Positions 34,064 through 41,704 of a stretch of DNA of 41,704 bases are shown here, in pieces; the stretch's first letter is position 1; every line of letters starts with the position of its first letter. The notes under the pieces are model-generated. The model did not search any database and was not told the DNA's origin. It was given only the letters and a program-made list of their open reading frames with translations. The DNA lies in the NCBI GenBank assembly GCA_046732895.1, contig JBKPNZ010000001.1:1-41704 (forward strand), given 5' to 3'. A program made the position numbers and the translations under genes. Source of the stretch: JBKPNZ01 sp046732895 (GTDB lineage Bacteria; Actinomycetota; Thermoleophilia; Solirubrobacterales; 70-9).

Positions 34064-34102
34064 GTCCGAGAGCCCCGACCGTCCTCCGACGGTTGCTTGA
34101 CT

Positions 34103-34130
34103 CAAGAACTGAACTCTGATTCACTTCTTG
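34103..34130. promoter_or_regulatory. Palindromic operator of the TetR regulator
   Basis: CAAGAACTGAA (34103-34113), a 6-base centre, then TTCACTTCTTG (34120-34130). The arms match as an inverted repeat at 10 of 11 positions. It ends one base before the GTG start of the TetR gene and follows directly on a -35-like TTGACT (34097-34102). This is the expected layout for TetR autorepression of the regulator-dehydrogenase operon. Confidence 0.7.
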
Positions 34131-34131
34131 G

Positions 34132-34764
34132 GTGGCGTACAGGCGGACTGAGCGAACCGAAGCGCGGCGGGCGGCGACCCGCGCGCGAATCGTCACCGCG
34201 GCACGCGAGCTCGTGGCGCGCGGCGGCTACGCGGAGGCGCAGATCGCCGCCGTGGCCGAGCGCGCGGGCGTGGCGACCGGGACCGTCTACCGCTACTTCC
34301 CGTCGAAGGCCGAGCTCTTCGCAGAGGTCTTCCGCGAGGCGTCGCAGCACGAGGTGGACGCCGTGGTCGCCGCAACGGAGGAATCGCCTGATGCGTCCGC
34401 GCCCGCTCGGATCGCGCTCGCGGTCGAGACCTTCGCCCGCCGCGCCCTCGCCGGCCACCGCCTTGCATGGGCGCTGATCGCCGAGCCGGTCGACCCGGCG
34501 GTCGAGGCCGAGCGCCTCGTCTTCCGCCGCGCCTATCGCGATGCGTTCGCGGGCGTGGTCGCCGCGGGAGTCGAGGCCGGTGAGCTGCCGCCTCAGGATC
34601 CCGGGGTGAGCGCCGCCGCGCTCGTCGGCGCGATCGGTGAGGCGCTCGTCGGCCCGGTCTCCCCCACCGCCGGAGCGCACGATCCGGACTCGATCGTCCG
34701 CGCGCTCAAGGATTTCTGCCTACGCTCGGTCACTGGAAAGGAGCCAGCAAGTGTCAGTGCTTGA
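34132..34764 (+). CDS. TetR family transcriptional regulator
   Basis: A 210-residue TetR repressor. The N-terminal HTH (about 17-63) reads TRARIVTAARELVARGGYAEAQIAAVAERAGVATGTVYRYFPSKAEL, the family signature. The C-terminal helical domain would bind an effector, likely an acyl-CoA or lipid given its partner. GTG at 34132 lies right after a 28-base palindrome. Its end overlaps the start of the aidB-like acyl-CoA dehydrogenase by 14 bases, so the regulator probably controls both genes. Confidence 0.93.
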   Translation: MAYRRTERTEARRAATRARIVTAARELVARGGYAEAQIAAVAERAGVATGTVYRYFPSKAELFAEVFREASQHEVDAVVAATEESPDASAPARIALAVETFARRALAGHRLAWALIAEPVDPAVEAERLVFRRAYRDAFAGVVAAGVEAGELPPQDPGVSAAALVGAIGEALVGPVSPTAGAHDPDSIVRALKDFCLRSVTGKEPASVSA

Positions 34765-36451
34765 ACGACGCGACGCCGCCGACAGGCCGCTCAACCAGCC
34801 GCCGCCGCTGGAGAACTACAACACCTTCGCGACGGACCGGGTGCTCGCCGAGGCGCTCGATCGCGAGGGGGCCGACTGGGCCACGGGCTGGGCGCGCGGG
34901 ATCGGCGAGGCTGCCGGCCGCGCCGAGACGATCCGCTGGGCAGCCGAGGCGAACGAGAACCCCCCCAAGCTTCGCACGCACGACCGCTACGGCAACCGGA
35001 TCGACGAGGTCGCCTTCCACCCCGCCTGGCACGAGCTGATGCGGCTGTCGGTGTCGTGGGGCCTCCACTCCCTGCCCTGGAGCGATCCCAAGCCCGGCGC
35101 TCACGTCGCGCGCGCCGGCGGCTTCATGCTGCTGCCCGAGGCGGGCATCGGCTGCCCGCTTTCGATGACCTACTCGGTCGTTCCGGCGCTGCGGATGCAG
35201 CCCGAGCTGGCGGCCGAGTGGGAACCGCGGTTCGCCTCGCTGGAGTACGACGGCGAGCGCCTTGTCCCGGCGCCCGACAAGAAGGGCGCCCTCTGCGGGA
35301 TGGGGATGACGGAGAAGCAGGGTGGCTCGGACGTCCGCGCCAACATCACCACGGCCACGCCGCTGAATGGCGGCGGCCCCGGCGCCGAGTACGAGGTGAA
35401 CGGCCACAAGTGGTTCTTCTCGGCGCCGATGTGCGACGCGTTCCTCGTGCTGGCACAGGCGCCGGGCGGGCTCTCCTGCTTCCTGATGCCCCGCTTCACG
35501 CCCGACGGCGAGCGCAATGGGATCCACCTTCAGCGGCTCAAGGACAAGCTCGGCAATCGCTCGAACGCCTCCTCGGAGGTCGAGTTCCGCAGCGCGTGGG
35601 CCCGGCTCGTGGGCGGGGAGGGCAGGGGGGTGCCGACGATCATCGAGATGGTCAACCACACCCGCCTCGACTGCTCGCTCGGCGGGGCGGCCGGCATGCG
35701 CCAGGGTGTTGCCCAGGCGATCCACCACTGCTCGCACCGCTCGACCTTCGGCAGGCTCCTCATCGAGCACGCCCTGATGCGCAACGTCCTCGCCGACCTG
35801 GCCGTTGAGTCGGAGGCCGCGACGATCGGCGCGATGCGCCTCGCCCGCGCCTACGACGACGCCACACAACCGCCCGACGCTTCCTCCGCTTCGCGTCTGG
35901 GGGCGTCGGGGTCGCAGGAGGCTCAGGACTTCAAGCGGATCGCCAACGCAGTGCTCAAGTACTGGATCTGCAAGCGCGCCCCGATGCACGCCGCCGAGGC
36001 GCTCGAGTGCTTCGGTGGCAACGGCTTCGTCGAGGAGTCGGGGATGCCCCGCCTCTATCGCGAGTCACCGCTCAACTCGATCTGGGAGGGCTCTGGGAAC
36101 GTCCAGTGCCTCGACGTCCTCCGCGCGATGAGCCGCAGCCCGGCCGGGGTCGAGGCGTTCTTCGGCGAGGTTGCCGAGGCCCAGGGCGCCGACCCCCGCC
36201 TCGATGCTCACGTCGAGGGACTACGCAGGGGGCTCACGGACGTCACCGAGATCGAAGCGCGCGCCCGGCGAGTCGTCGAGCACATGGCGCTGGCCCTTCA
36301 GGGCTCGCTGCTGGTCCGTTACGGCGATCCGGCCGTCGCCGACGCGTTCTGCGCATCGCGCCTAGGTGGCGACGGCGGCAGGGCATTCGGCACGCTGCCC
36401 GCGGGCACGGACTTCGGGCGCATCATCGAGCGCCACGCCCCAGTCGCCTGA
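34751..36451 (+). CDS. AidB-like acyl-CoA dehydrogenase
   Basis: A 566-residue flavoprotein of the acyl-CoA dehydrogenase family, AidB branch. The N-terminus (LNQPPPLENYNTFATDRVLAEAL, PPKLRTHDRYGNRIDEVAFHPAWHELM) is typical of AidB. GMGMTEKQGGSDVRANIT is the FAD-binding signature and LYRESPLNSIWEGSGNVQCLDVLR the C-terminal one. GTG at 34751 has a good SD (AAAGGAG) and sits inside the end of the TetR gene. Residues 373-388 (core SSASRLGASGS) are an insertion encoded by the same palindromic element as in lon. AidB proteins are linked to alkylation-damage response in E. coli; the role here may be lipid oxidation instead. Confidence 0.92.
   Translation: MSVLERRDAADRPLNQPPPLENYNTFATDRVLAEALDREGADWATGWARGIGEAAGRAETIRWAAEANENPPKLRTHDRYGNRIDEVAFHPAWHELMRLSVSWGLHSLPWSDPKPGAHVARAGGFMLLPEAGIGCPLSMTYSVVPALRMQPELAAEWEPRFASLEYDGERLVPAPDKKGALCGMGMTEKQGGSDVRANITTATPLNGGGPGAEYEVNGHKWFFSAPMCDAFLVLAQAPGGLSCFLMPRFTPDGERNGIHLQRLKDKLGNRSNASSEVEFRSAWARLVGGEGRGVPTIIEMVNHTRLDCSLGGAAGMRQGVAQAIHHCSHRSTFGRLLIEHALMRNVLADLAVESEAATIGAMRLARAYDDATQPPDASSASRLGASGSQEAQDFKRIANAVLKYWICKRAPMHAAEALECFGGNGFVEESGMPRLYRESPLNSIWEGSGNVQCLDVLRAMSRSPAGVEAFFGEVAEAQGADPRLDAHVEGLRRGLTDVTEIEARARRVVEHMALALQGSLLVRYGDPAVADAFCASRLGGDGGRAFGTLPAGTDFGRIIERHAPVA
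35867..35914 (+). repeat. In-frame palindromic element, copy 2 (inside the aidB-like gene)
   Basis: A 48-base segment, 42 of 48 identical to 23828-23875 and in the same codon frame. Its arms, CCCGACGC (35873-35880) and GCGTCGGG (35903-35910), have a 22-base spacer exactly as in lon. It encodes QPPDASSASRLGASGS. The A:T pair in the stem is C:G in the lon copy, a compensatory change. Confidence 0.75.
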
Positions 36452-36458
36452 CGGCTTA

Positions 36459-36596
36459 CTAGACGAGCAGCAGGACGATCAACGCCACCGCGAGGGCCGC
36501 TCCAACCGCCAGGCCGATGAAGTCGGCCAGCGTCAGCCAGATGCGGTTGAGGTCGGTGACCTCGCGCCGGTCCGGGCCGATCAGGCTCAGGTCCAT
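36459..36596 (-). CDS. 45-residue single-helix membrane protein
   Basis: A short frame, ATG at 36596 to TAG, encoding a 14-residue polar start (MDLSLIGPDRREVT) and a hydrophobic helix FIGLAVGAALAVALIVLLLV at the very C-terminus. A TTTACG-N16-TACTTA promoter-like pair lies upstream, 7 bases from the ATG. It sits in the gap between the AidB-like gene and the M28 peptidase gene. The clean amphiphilic layout suggests a real small membrane protein, but no family is recognised. Confidence 0.55.
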   Translation of the reverse strand: MDLSLIGPDRREVTDLNRIWLTLADFIGLAVGAALAVALIVLLLV

Positions 36597-36741
36597 GCGC
36601 GCCTAAGTAGACAAATGTGAGCGGACGTAAACATTGCACGCCCCGAATCTCGCTATTTACGGGCATGAACAAGCGTCGAAAGCACCCAGAGATAGTGCGC
36701 CGTTGAAGAATCGCCCCGTCCGCACCCCGCGCCGAGGAGCC

Positions 36742-37956
36742 CTACAACCAACGCTCATCAAGCCGCCGCACCACCGCCTCGCTGAGCCGCACCGCGTCAG
36801 CGACCGTGTCGTAATCAACCCGATCGGCCGTGTCGGTCGGCCAGTGGTAGTTGGCAGGCTGCTTCAGGTCGGTGACCGAGCACAGCGATGCGCACTGGTA
36901 GCCGGCGCCGAGCGCGATCGACCCGTCGGTGGCGTTGCGGAGGCGCAGGTTGGGGAAGAGCTCGATCTCGAGCTCCTCGGCCAGGCCGTCGAGCAGCGCG
37001 AGCGCCCGCGACGGGTACTCGCGCATCGCCCGCATGCCCTCTCCGCGCAGCACGGTCAGGTGCGGCGAGCCCACGGTATCGATCGAGAGGATGAACGTCG
37101 ACTCCACCGGCAGCTCTGGGAAGTGGCGCGCGCCGAACGCCTCCATGCCCTCGCACAGCCCCTCTTCTGAGGTGGAGACCAGCATCACTCGCACGCTCTC
37201 GGTGGGCTCGGCGGCCAGGGCGCGGGCGATCGCCAACAGAACCCCCACACCCGTAGCGTTGTCGTTCGCTCCGGGGACCACGGCGCGCGAGCCGATGTCG
37301 ACCATGGCCGCGGCGAAGCCCGCCGACACCAGGGTTCCGGCCTTCACCAGAGCACGACTACCGATGGCGGCGCCGGTGGCCACCGCGGCCGGGCCGGCGA
37401 TGACAGGCCACATGAGCGGGGGGCTGGTGTCGCTGCGCTCGATGAACCCGGCGTTGTCGGCGATCTCGGGAATTGCCGGGTGGAAGACGAGGCCCGAGTG
37501 CGCCGCGTCGTGGTGGGCGACCAGGACGACCGTGCGCTCGGCGTCGGCGGGACCGAGCTCGGCGATGACGCAGGTGGAGGCCCGCTTCGGCAGGAGCTCC
37601 CGCAGGCGCCGACGGCCCGGGGGCATGTCGGTGTAGGCGGCGGCGCTCGCCAGTGCTCCCAGCGCAGCCCCGGTCATGCGCCGGCCGCGCAGGGCAGCCA
37701 CCCCGCCAAGGGCGCCGGTCGCGGCCGCGATCCCGAGCGGCCACCAGTAGGTGTTATGCAGGCGCTCCTCCTCGATCCGCGCCTTCGCGCCGAGTCCTTC
37801 GAGCCTTGCCACCAGCCACTCTGCCGCCTCGCGCTCGCCCGGCGTCGCGGTCTCGCGCTCGATCGCCGCGAGGTCCGCGACGCACTCGCGTAGCCAGGCG
37901 CGATCGACGTGGGCCGGCTCGGATTCCCGACGGGATGCGGCTTCGGTCGGCGCCAT
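36742..37956 (-). CDS. M28 family zinc peptidase with membrane helices
   Basis: A 404-residue aminopeptidase-like protein of family M28 (two zinc ions). Metal ligands appear in order: AHHDAAHSG (His-x-Asp), GANDNATGVGVLL (Asp), STSEEGL (catalytic Glu and metal Glu), SIDTVGS (Asp) and NYHWPTDTADRVD (His). Hydrophobic segments near residues 72-90, 95-112 and 180-220 are inserted between the first and second parts, so it is probably membrane-bound. ATG at 37956 has TAGGTT 8 bases upstream; the longer frame to 38022 overlaps the divergent gene. Substrate unknown. Confidence 0.9.
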   Translation of the reverse strand: MAPTEAASRRESEPAHVDRAWLRECVADLAAIERETATPGEREAAEWLVARLEGLGAKARIEEERLHNTYWWPLGIAAATGALGGVAALRGRRMTGAALGALASAAAYTDMPPGRRRLRELLPKRASTCVIAELGPADAERTVVLVAHHDAAHSGLVFHPAIPEIADNAGFIERSDTSPPLMWPVIAGPAAVATGAAIGSRALVKAGTLVSAGFAAAMVDIGSRAVVPGANDNATGVGVLLAIARALAAEPTESVRVMLVSTSEEGLCEGMEAFGARHFPELPVESTFILSIDTVGSPHLTVLRGEGMRAMREYPSRALALLDGLAEELEIELFPNLRLRNATDGSIALGAGYQCASLCSVTDLKQPANYHWPTDTADRVDYDTVADAVRLSEAVVRRLDERWL

Positions 37957-37964
37957 CGCGAGGC

Positions 37965-37970
37965 AACCTA
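37965..37970 (-). promoter_or_regulatory. Candidate leaderless -10 element of the M28 peptidase gene
   Basis: TAGGTT on the minus strand, 8 bases before the ATG at 37956; same geometry as at 25726, 29796 and 39371. It supports the chosen start. Confidence 0.45.
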
Positions 37971-38020
37971 TCCAACGCCCGTCGCTGAGTGACCGTCGCG
38001 CCGTGTGGAACCATGGATGC

Positions 38021-39208
38021 ATGCCGGCACGCGGCGCGCTGACGCTCTTTCACTTCCGGGGCATCCGGATCGGAGTGGACTACTCCTGGTTCATCGTCCT
38101 GTTCCTCGTGATCATCTCCCTCTCGAGCTTCTATCGAGACGTGCTCGCGAGCGGATCGCAGGGATCCGCATACGCCCTGGCGGTGATCAGCGCGCTCGCG
38201 TTCTTCGCCTCGATCCTCCTGCACGAGCTCGGACACGCGATGGTCTCCATCCGCAAGGGGATCCCGATCTCCGACATCACCCTGTGGATGTTCGGCGGGG
38301 TCGCCCGGATGACGCGGGACTCGGATTCGGCGGGGACCGAGTTCAAGATCGCGGTGGCGGGACCGGTCGTGACGGCGGTGATCGCCGCCGCCTGCATCGC
38401 CGCGGGCATCCTCGGCGCGGGGGGCGAGGACTTCTGGCGGGCCATGCGCTTCAGCGAATCGACCGGGACCTCCGGCGGCTTGGCGGTCATCGCATGGCTC
38501 GCCACCGTGAACGTCTTCGTGCTCGGCTTCAACCTGATTCCCGCGTTCCCGCTGGACGGGGGGCGGATCGCCCGCGCGATCGCCTGGCGCATCACCGGCG
38601 ATCGCAACAAGGCCACCCGCTTCGCGGCCATGCTCGGCCAGGGCTTCTCGTACGTGTTCATGGCGGTCGGCGTCTTCATCGCCATCAACGGCGACTTCAT
38701 CGGCGGCGTTTGGCTCGTCGTCGTCGGCTTCATCCTCGGCTCGGCGGCCCGCGGCGCGATCGTCCAGACCGAGCTCTCGAGCCGGATCGAGGGCATCACC
38801 GTCGCCGACGTCATGGACCGCGAGCCGGTCGCGATCCCGGAGGAGACGAGCATCGAGGCGGCGCTCGATGAGTACTTCCTGCGCTACCGCTGGCCGTGGT
38901 TCCCGGTCGTCGATGCGGCCCAGCGCTTCCGCGGGCTGCTCGAGCGGGGGGCCGCCGACGCCGTGCCCGAGCCGAGTCGAGCCTCGGCGAGAGTCGGCGA
39001 GATCTTCTCGGCCGACGCCGGCGGCACCCTGCGCGTGCGCGACGACGCGCCGATCGAGTCGCTGCTCGGCAACGACGCGCTCCGGCGCCTTGGGGCCCTC
39101 GCCGCCGTGGACGCAGACGGGCGCTTGCTGGGCGTCGTCACGGCGGAGCAGGTGGGACGGGCGCTGCGCGACGCGCTGCAGGGGCGCAGCGGCGGGCCGC
39201 TGGCCTGA
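38021..39208 (+). CDS. Site-2 protease (M50 family) with two CBS domains
   Basis: A 395-residue intramembrane zinc protease of the SpoIVFB/Rip branch. Membrane helices (VDYSWFIVLFLVIISLSSF and others) surround the zinc motif HELGH (68-72) and the third ligand in NLIPAFPLDGGR (Asp 179). The C-terminal third holds two CBS domains (from about residue 265: VADVMDREPVAIPEETSIEAALDEYF; then DAPIESLLGNDALRRLGALAAVDADGRLLGVVTAEQV), which often bind adenosine nucleotides. It would cut membrane-bound regulators such as anti-sigma factors; none is adjacent. ATG at 38021 gives the usual family start. It is divergent from the M28 peptidase gene. Confidence 0.94.
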   Translation: MPARGALTLFHFRGIRIGVDYSWFIVLFLVIISLSSFYRDVLASGSQGSAYALAVISALAFFASILLHELGHAMVSIRKGIPISDITLWMFGGVARMTRDSDSAGTEFKIAVAGPVVTAVIAAACIAAGILGAGGEDFWRAMRFSESTGTSGGLAVIAWLATVNVFVLGFNLIPAFPLDGGRIARAIAWRITGDRNKATRFAAMLGQGFSYVFMAVGVFIAINGDFIGGVWLVVVGFILGSAARGAIVQTELSSRIEGITVADVMDREPVAIPEETSIEAALDEYFLRYRWPWFPVVDAAQRFRGLLERGAADAVPEPSRASARVGEIFSADAGGTLRVRDDAPIESLLGNDALRRLGALAAVDADGRLLGVVTAEQVGRALRDALQGRSGGPLA

Positions 39209-39245
39209 GCTCTGGCCACGCGGCGCTTCGACAACGAGGAATAAA

Positions 39246-39303
39246 CGGGGTGGTTCGGGCCTGGTTACCCCGCTGTCGCCGATTTTGGTGCCAGGAGCAC
39301 CAA
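39246..39303 (+). terminator. Two stem-loops after the site-2 protease gene
   Basis: Stem 1: CGGGGT (39246-39251) with ACCCCG (39267-39272), 15-base loop. Stem 2: TTGGTGC (39285-39291) with GCACCAA (39297-39303), 5-base loop. There is no T run after either, so a U-less terminator or a regulatory leader is equally possible. The rest of the 176-base gap holds only the sdh promoter. Confidence 0.35.
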
Positions 39304-39370
39304 GAATGACGACGGCGGCGGCCCTGTTAGCCAAGGAGCCCTGCACCCGTACCGGGCAACACCCCCGGCC

Positions 39371-39376
39371 TATATC
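39371..39376 (+). promoter_or_regulatory. Candidate leaderless -10 element of the sdh operon
   Basis: TATATC followed by 8 bases and the GTG at 39385. No SD precedes the GTG, while the second gene of the operon has one (AGGAGGGA). Confidence 0.5.
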
Positions 39377-39384
39377 TTCCCCCT

Positions 39385-40176
39385 GTGGCCGATCCCGGAG
39401 GGGCGCCTGCGCTGAACGAGGGGGCTCGCGTTCGCCGAGGCCGGTGGCTGCGCGAGGTCTGGGGCTCGACGATCGGCAAGAAGGTGATCGTCGCGATCAC
39501 CGGGATGATCCTCGTCGCCTACGTGATCCTCCACGCACTCGGGAACCTCAAGCAGTTCCAGGGGCAGGGGTCGACGGGCGCCGCGATCGACCGTTACGCC
39601 GAGTGGCTGCGGACGGTGGGCGAGCCGGCGATACCGCGCAACGGCGTGTTGTGGACGATCCGCGTGATCCTGATCCTCGCGCTGGTCCTGCACATCGTCG
39701 CCATCGCCCAGCTCACGAAGCGCAACGTCGCGGCCAAGCCCAAGGGCCACCGCCCGCCGCGCATCCAGCGGACCCTCTCCTCGCGGACGATGGTCTACAC
39801 CGGCGTCCTGCTGCTCGCGTTCATCGTCTTCCACGTTCTCCAGTTCACGACGCACACGATCCAGGTGACGCCTGTGTACGGAGGCACCGTCTACATGAAC
39901 CTCTACCTCGCCTTCCAGAAGTGGTACTTCGTGCTGCTCTACGTCGCGGCGATGGGGCTCCTGTTCCTCCACCTTCGCCACGGCGTCTGGAGCGTCACCC
40001 AGACGATGGGCTGGGACAAGCCCAACCGCAATCCCACGCTCCGGCGGCTGTCCACGACCGTCGCGGTCGCGGTCGCGGTCGGCTTCGCCTCGGTGCCCCT
40101 GGCGATCTGGACTGGCATCGCGCCGGACCCGGCCCCGCCCGCAGGCCAGCTCGCGTCGACAGGAGGGAACCGATGA
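39385..40176 (+). CDS. sdhC: Succinate dehydrogenase cytochrome b subunit (b558 type)
   Basis: A 263-residue membrane anchor subunit of succinate:quinone oxidoreductase, single-subunit b558 type. It has five helices (IGKKVIVAITGMILVAYVILHALGN; LWTIRVILILALVLHIVAIAQL; MVYTGVLLLAFIVFHVLQFTTH; WYFVLLYVAAMGLLFLHLRHGVW; TVAVAVAVGFASVPLAIW). The His residues in helices 1-4 are the expected haem b ligands. It passes electrons from the flavoprotein/iron-sulfur pair to menaquinone. GTG at 39385 is supported by the adjacent -10 element. The stop overlaps the flavoprotein ATG. Confidence 0.93.
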   Translation: MADPGGAPALNEGARVRRGRWLREVWGSTIGKKVIVAITGMILVAYVILHALGNLKQFQGQGSTGAAIDRYAEWLRTVGEPAIPRNGVLWTIRVILILALVLHIVAIAQLTKRNVAAKPKGHRPPRIQRTLSSRTMVYTGVLLLAFIVFHVLQFTTHTIQVTPVYGGTVYMNLYLAFQKWYFVLLYVAAMGLLFLHLRHGVWSVTQTMGWDKPNRNPTLRRLSTTVAVAVAVGFASVPLAIWTGIAPDPAPPAGQLASTGGNR

Positions 40177-41704
40177 ACCTGGACGCACGCATCCCGGAGG
40201 GCCCGATCGACGAGAAGTGGCGCAACTGGCTCGATCACCACCGCCTGGTCGGCCCGCGCAGCCGCGGCGATCACACGGTGATCGTCGTCGGGACCGGCCT
40301 CGCCGGAGCGAGCGCCGCGGCCACTCTCGCCGGCATGGGCTACCGCGTCGAGAGCTTCTGCTTCCAGGACTCGGCACGCCGGGCGCACTCGATCGCCGCC
40401 CAGGGAGGCATCAACGCGACGAAGGACTATGCGAACGAGGGCGACTCCATCCAGCGCCTGTTCGCCGACACGATGAAGGGTGGCGACTTCCGCGCGCGCG
40501 AGGCGAATGTCTGGCGCCTCGCCGAGCTCTCGGCGAACATCATCGATCAGGCCGTGGCGCAGGGCGTCCCCTTCAACCGCGAGTACGGGGGCGGCCTCGC
40601 CACCCGCTCGTTCGGCGGCGTCCTGGTCGAGCGCACCTTCTACTGCCGCGGCCAGACCGGGCAGCAGCTCCTGCTGGGCGCCTACCAGGCGCTACAGCGG
40701 CAGGTCGCTGACGGGCGGGCGCGCGTTCACACCCGCCACGAGCTCCTCGACATCGTGCTCGTCGACGGCACCGCTCGCGGGATCATCGCGCGCGATCTCG
40801 TCACCGGCGAGATCGAGCGCCACGCAGCCGACGCCGTCGTGCTCGCGACGGGCGGGTACTGCAACGTCTACTTCCTCTCCACCAACGCCCTCGGCTGCAA
40901 CGTCACGGCCACCTGGCGCGCTCACAAGCGCGGCGCCGCGTTCGCCAACCCCTGCTTCACCCAGATCCACCCGACGGCGATCCCGCAGTCGGGCGAGTAC
41001 CAGTCGAAGCTGACGCTGATGAGCGAGTCGCTCCGAAACGACGGGCGCGTCTGGGTCCCGAAGGATGGCGACGAGCAGCGTGATGCGGCCGACATCCCCG
41101 AGGAGGACCGCTACTACTTCCTCGAGGAGCGCTACCCGCGGTACGGAAACCTGGTGCCGCGCGACGTCGCCTCGCGCGCGGCGAAGATCGTCTGCGACGA
41201 GGGCCACGGTGTCGGCCCGACCGGACGCGGCGTCTACCTGGACTTCCGCGACGCGATCTCGGAGCGCGGGCCTGAGGAGATCGAGTCGCGCTACGGCAAC
41301 TTGTTCGAGCTCTACGAGCGCATCACCGGCGAGAGCCCCTGGGACGTCCCGATGCGGATCTATCCCGCGCCGCACTACTCGATGGGCGGCCTGTGGGTCG
41401 ACTACGAGTTGCAGACGACGATTCCCGGCCTCTTCGCGATCGGCGAGGCGAACTTCTCCGACCACGGCGCCAACCGCCTCGGCGCCAGCGCGATGATGCA
41501 GTGCCTTGCCGACGGCTACTTCATCGTCCCTCACTCCATCACCAACTACCTCTCGCAGTCGCACGAGCACGTCGCGCCCTCCGAGCCGGCCTTCGACCAG
41601 ACCGAGCGCGACGTCCGCGAGCGGCTCGGGCGGCTCCTCGGGGTCGGTGGCAAGACGCCACAGACCGAGTTCCACAAGGAGCTCGGGCACCTGATGCTCG
41701 ACCG
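40173..41704 (+). CDS. sdhA: Succinate dehydrogenase flavoprotein subunit, partial
   Basis: The first 510 residues of the FAD subunit of succinate dehydrogenase / fumarate reductase; the end lies beyond the window. VIVVGTGLAGASAA (38-51) is the FAD dinucleotide fold. SIAAQGGINA carries the His-Ser block for covalent FAD (here RRAHSIAAQGG). HPTAIP and the later NLVPRDVASRA give the active-site His and Arg residues, and RIYPAPHYSMGGLWVD, GLFAIGEANFSDHGANRLGASAMMQCLADG complete the family pattern. It is the type that pairs with a b558 subunit. ATG at 40173 has an SD (AGGAGGGA) and overlaps sdhC (ATGA). An iron-sulfur subunit gene is expected just outside. Confidence 0.95.
   Translation, partial: MNLDARIPEGPIDEKWRNWLDHHRLVGPRSRGDHTVIVVGTGLAGASAAATLAGMGYRVESFCFQDSARRAHSIAAQGGINATKDYANEGDSIQRLFADTMKGGDFRAREANVWRLAELSANIIDQAVAQGVPFNREYGGGLATRSFGGVLVERTFYCRGQTGQQLLLGAYQALQRQVADGRARVHTRHELLDIVLVDGTARGIIARDLVTGEIERHAADAVVLATGGYCNVYFLSTNALGCNVTATWRAHKRGAAFANPCFTQIHPTAIPQSGEYQSKLTLMSESLRNDGRVWVPKDGDEQRDAADIPEEDRYYFLEERYPRYGNLVPRDVASRAAKIVCDEGHGVGPTGRGVYLDFRDAISERGPEEIESRYGNLFELYERITGESPWDVPMRIYPAPHYSMGGLWVDYELQTTIPGLFAIGEANFSDHGANRLGASAMMQCLADGYFIVPHSITNYLSQSHEHVAPSEPAFDQTERDVRERLGRLLGVGGKTPQTEFHKELGHLMLD

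Noticed and set aside
37754..39346. 530-codon minus-strand frame opposite the site-2 protease gene
   Set aside because: Composition is Asp/Arg/His-rich shadow sequence without domains; the plus strand has HELGH, LDGGR and CBS domains.
39370..41690. Minus-strand frames of about 335 codons opposite sdhC and sdhA
   Set aside because: They mirror conserved plus-strand genes and show no recognisable domain.

Overview
The window is high-GC DNA with dense gene packing, many GTG starts, start/stop overlaps (ATGA or GTGA) inside operons, and several promoters with a TAnnnT -10 element only 7-10 bases before the start codon, which suggests leaderless mRNAs. With the gene content (sulfotransferase-rich polysaccharide locus, LonA-Hsp20, b558-type succinate dehydrogenase, AidB-like dehydrogenase under a TetR regulator), this points to an actinobacterium, most likely from the Thermoleophilia/Solirubrobacterales. 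The lineage is an inference from style and content; no rRNA is present.

Region 1 (about 1-22,000) is a large surface-polysaccharide locus. It holds six sulfotransferases, two GT4 glycosyltransferases, a Wzx-type flippase, an O-antigen ligase/polymerase-like membrane protein, a NodB-type polysaccharide deacetylase, a D-glucuronyl C5-epimerase-like protein, four CelD/BcsL-type (GNAT-fold) acetyltransferases, an initiating polyprenyl-phosphate sugar transferase and two right-handed beta-helix proteins. Read together: a sugar is loaded on the lipid carrier (18899-20383), extended by the glycosyltransferases, flipped (3408-4916), polymerised or ligated (10464-11903), and then modified by deacetylation, sulfation, acylation and uronic-acid epimerisation. 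Deacetylation + sulfation + C5-epimerisation of glucuronate is the chemistry of heparan-sulfate maturation, so the locus is a candidate for a bacterial sulfated, glycosaminoglycan-like polymer. Two of the sulfotransferases carry the K-E-x-H-F-F-D and G-E-x-x-P-x-Y blocks seen in glycosaminoglycan sulfotransferases, and the deacetylase gene overlaps a sulfotransferase gene.

Region 2 (about 22,000-31,450) holds housekeeping and signalling genes: a one-helix membrane protein, LonA protease in an operon with Hsp20, a large zinc-ribbon/adenylate cyclase/AAA-ATPase protein convergent with a stand-alone cyclic-nucleotide-binding protein, a small Cys-rich protein, an FA2H-like hydroxylase, a GNAT enzyme and a small winged-helix DNA-binding protein.

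Region 3 (31,451-41,704) holds central metabolism and membrane proteolysis: mdh and icd in one operon, a DUF4242 protein, a TetR regulator with a clear palindromic operator followed by an AidB-like acyl-CoA dehydrogenase, a 45-residue membrane protein, an M28 peptidase, a site-2 protease with CBS domains, and the start of a succinate dehydrogenase operon (cytochrome b subunit, then the flavoprotein, cut by the window end).

Two observations stand out. The first is the glycosaminoglycan-like modification set. The second is a 48-bp palindromic element present in the same reading frame inside two unrelated genes (lon and the aidB-like gene), with a compensatory base-pair change in its stem. It looks like an in-frame, protein-embedded repeat element comparable in behaviour to Rickettsia palindromic elements. 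No tRNA, rRNA, transposase or CRISPR array was seen.
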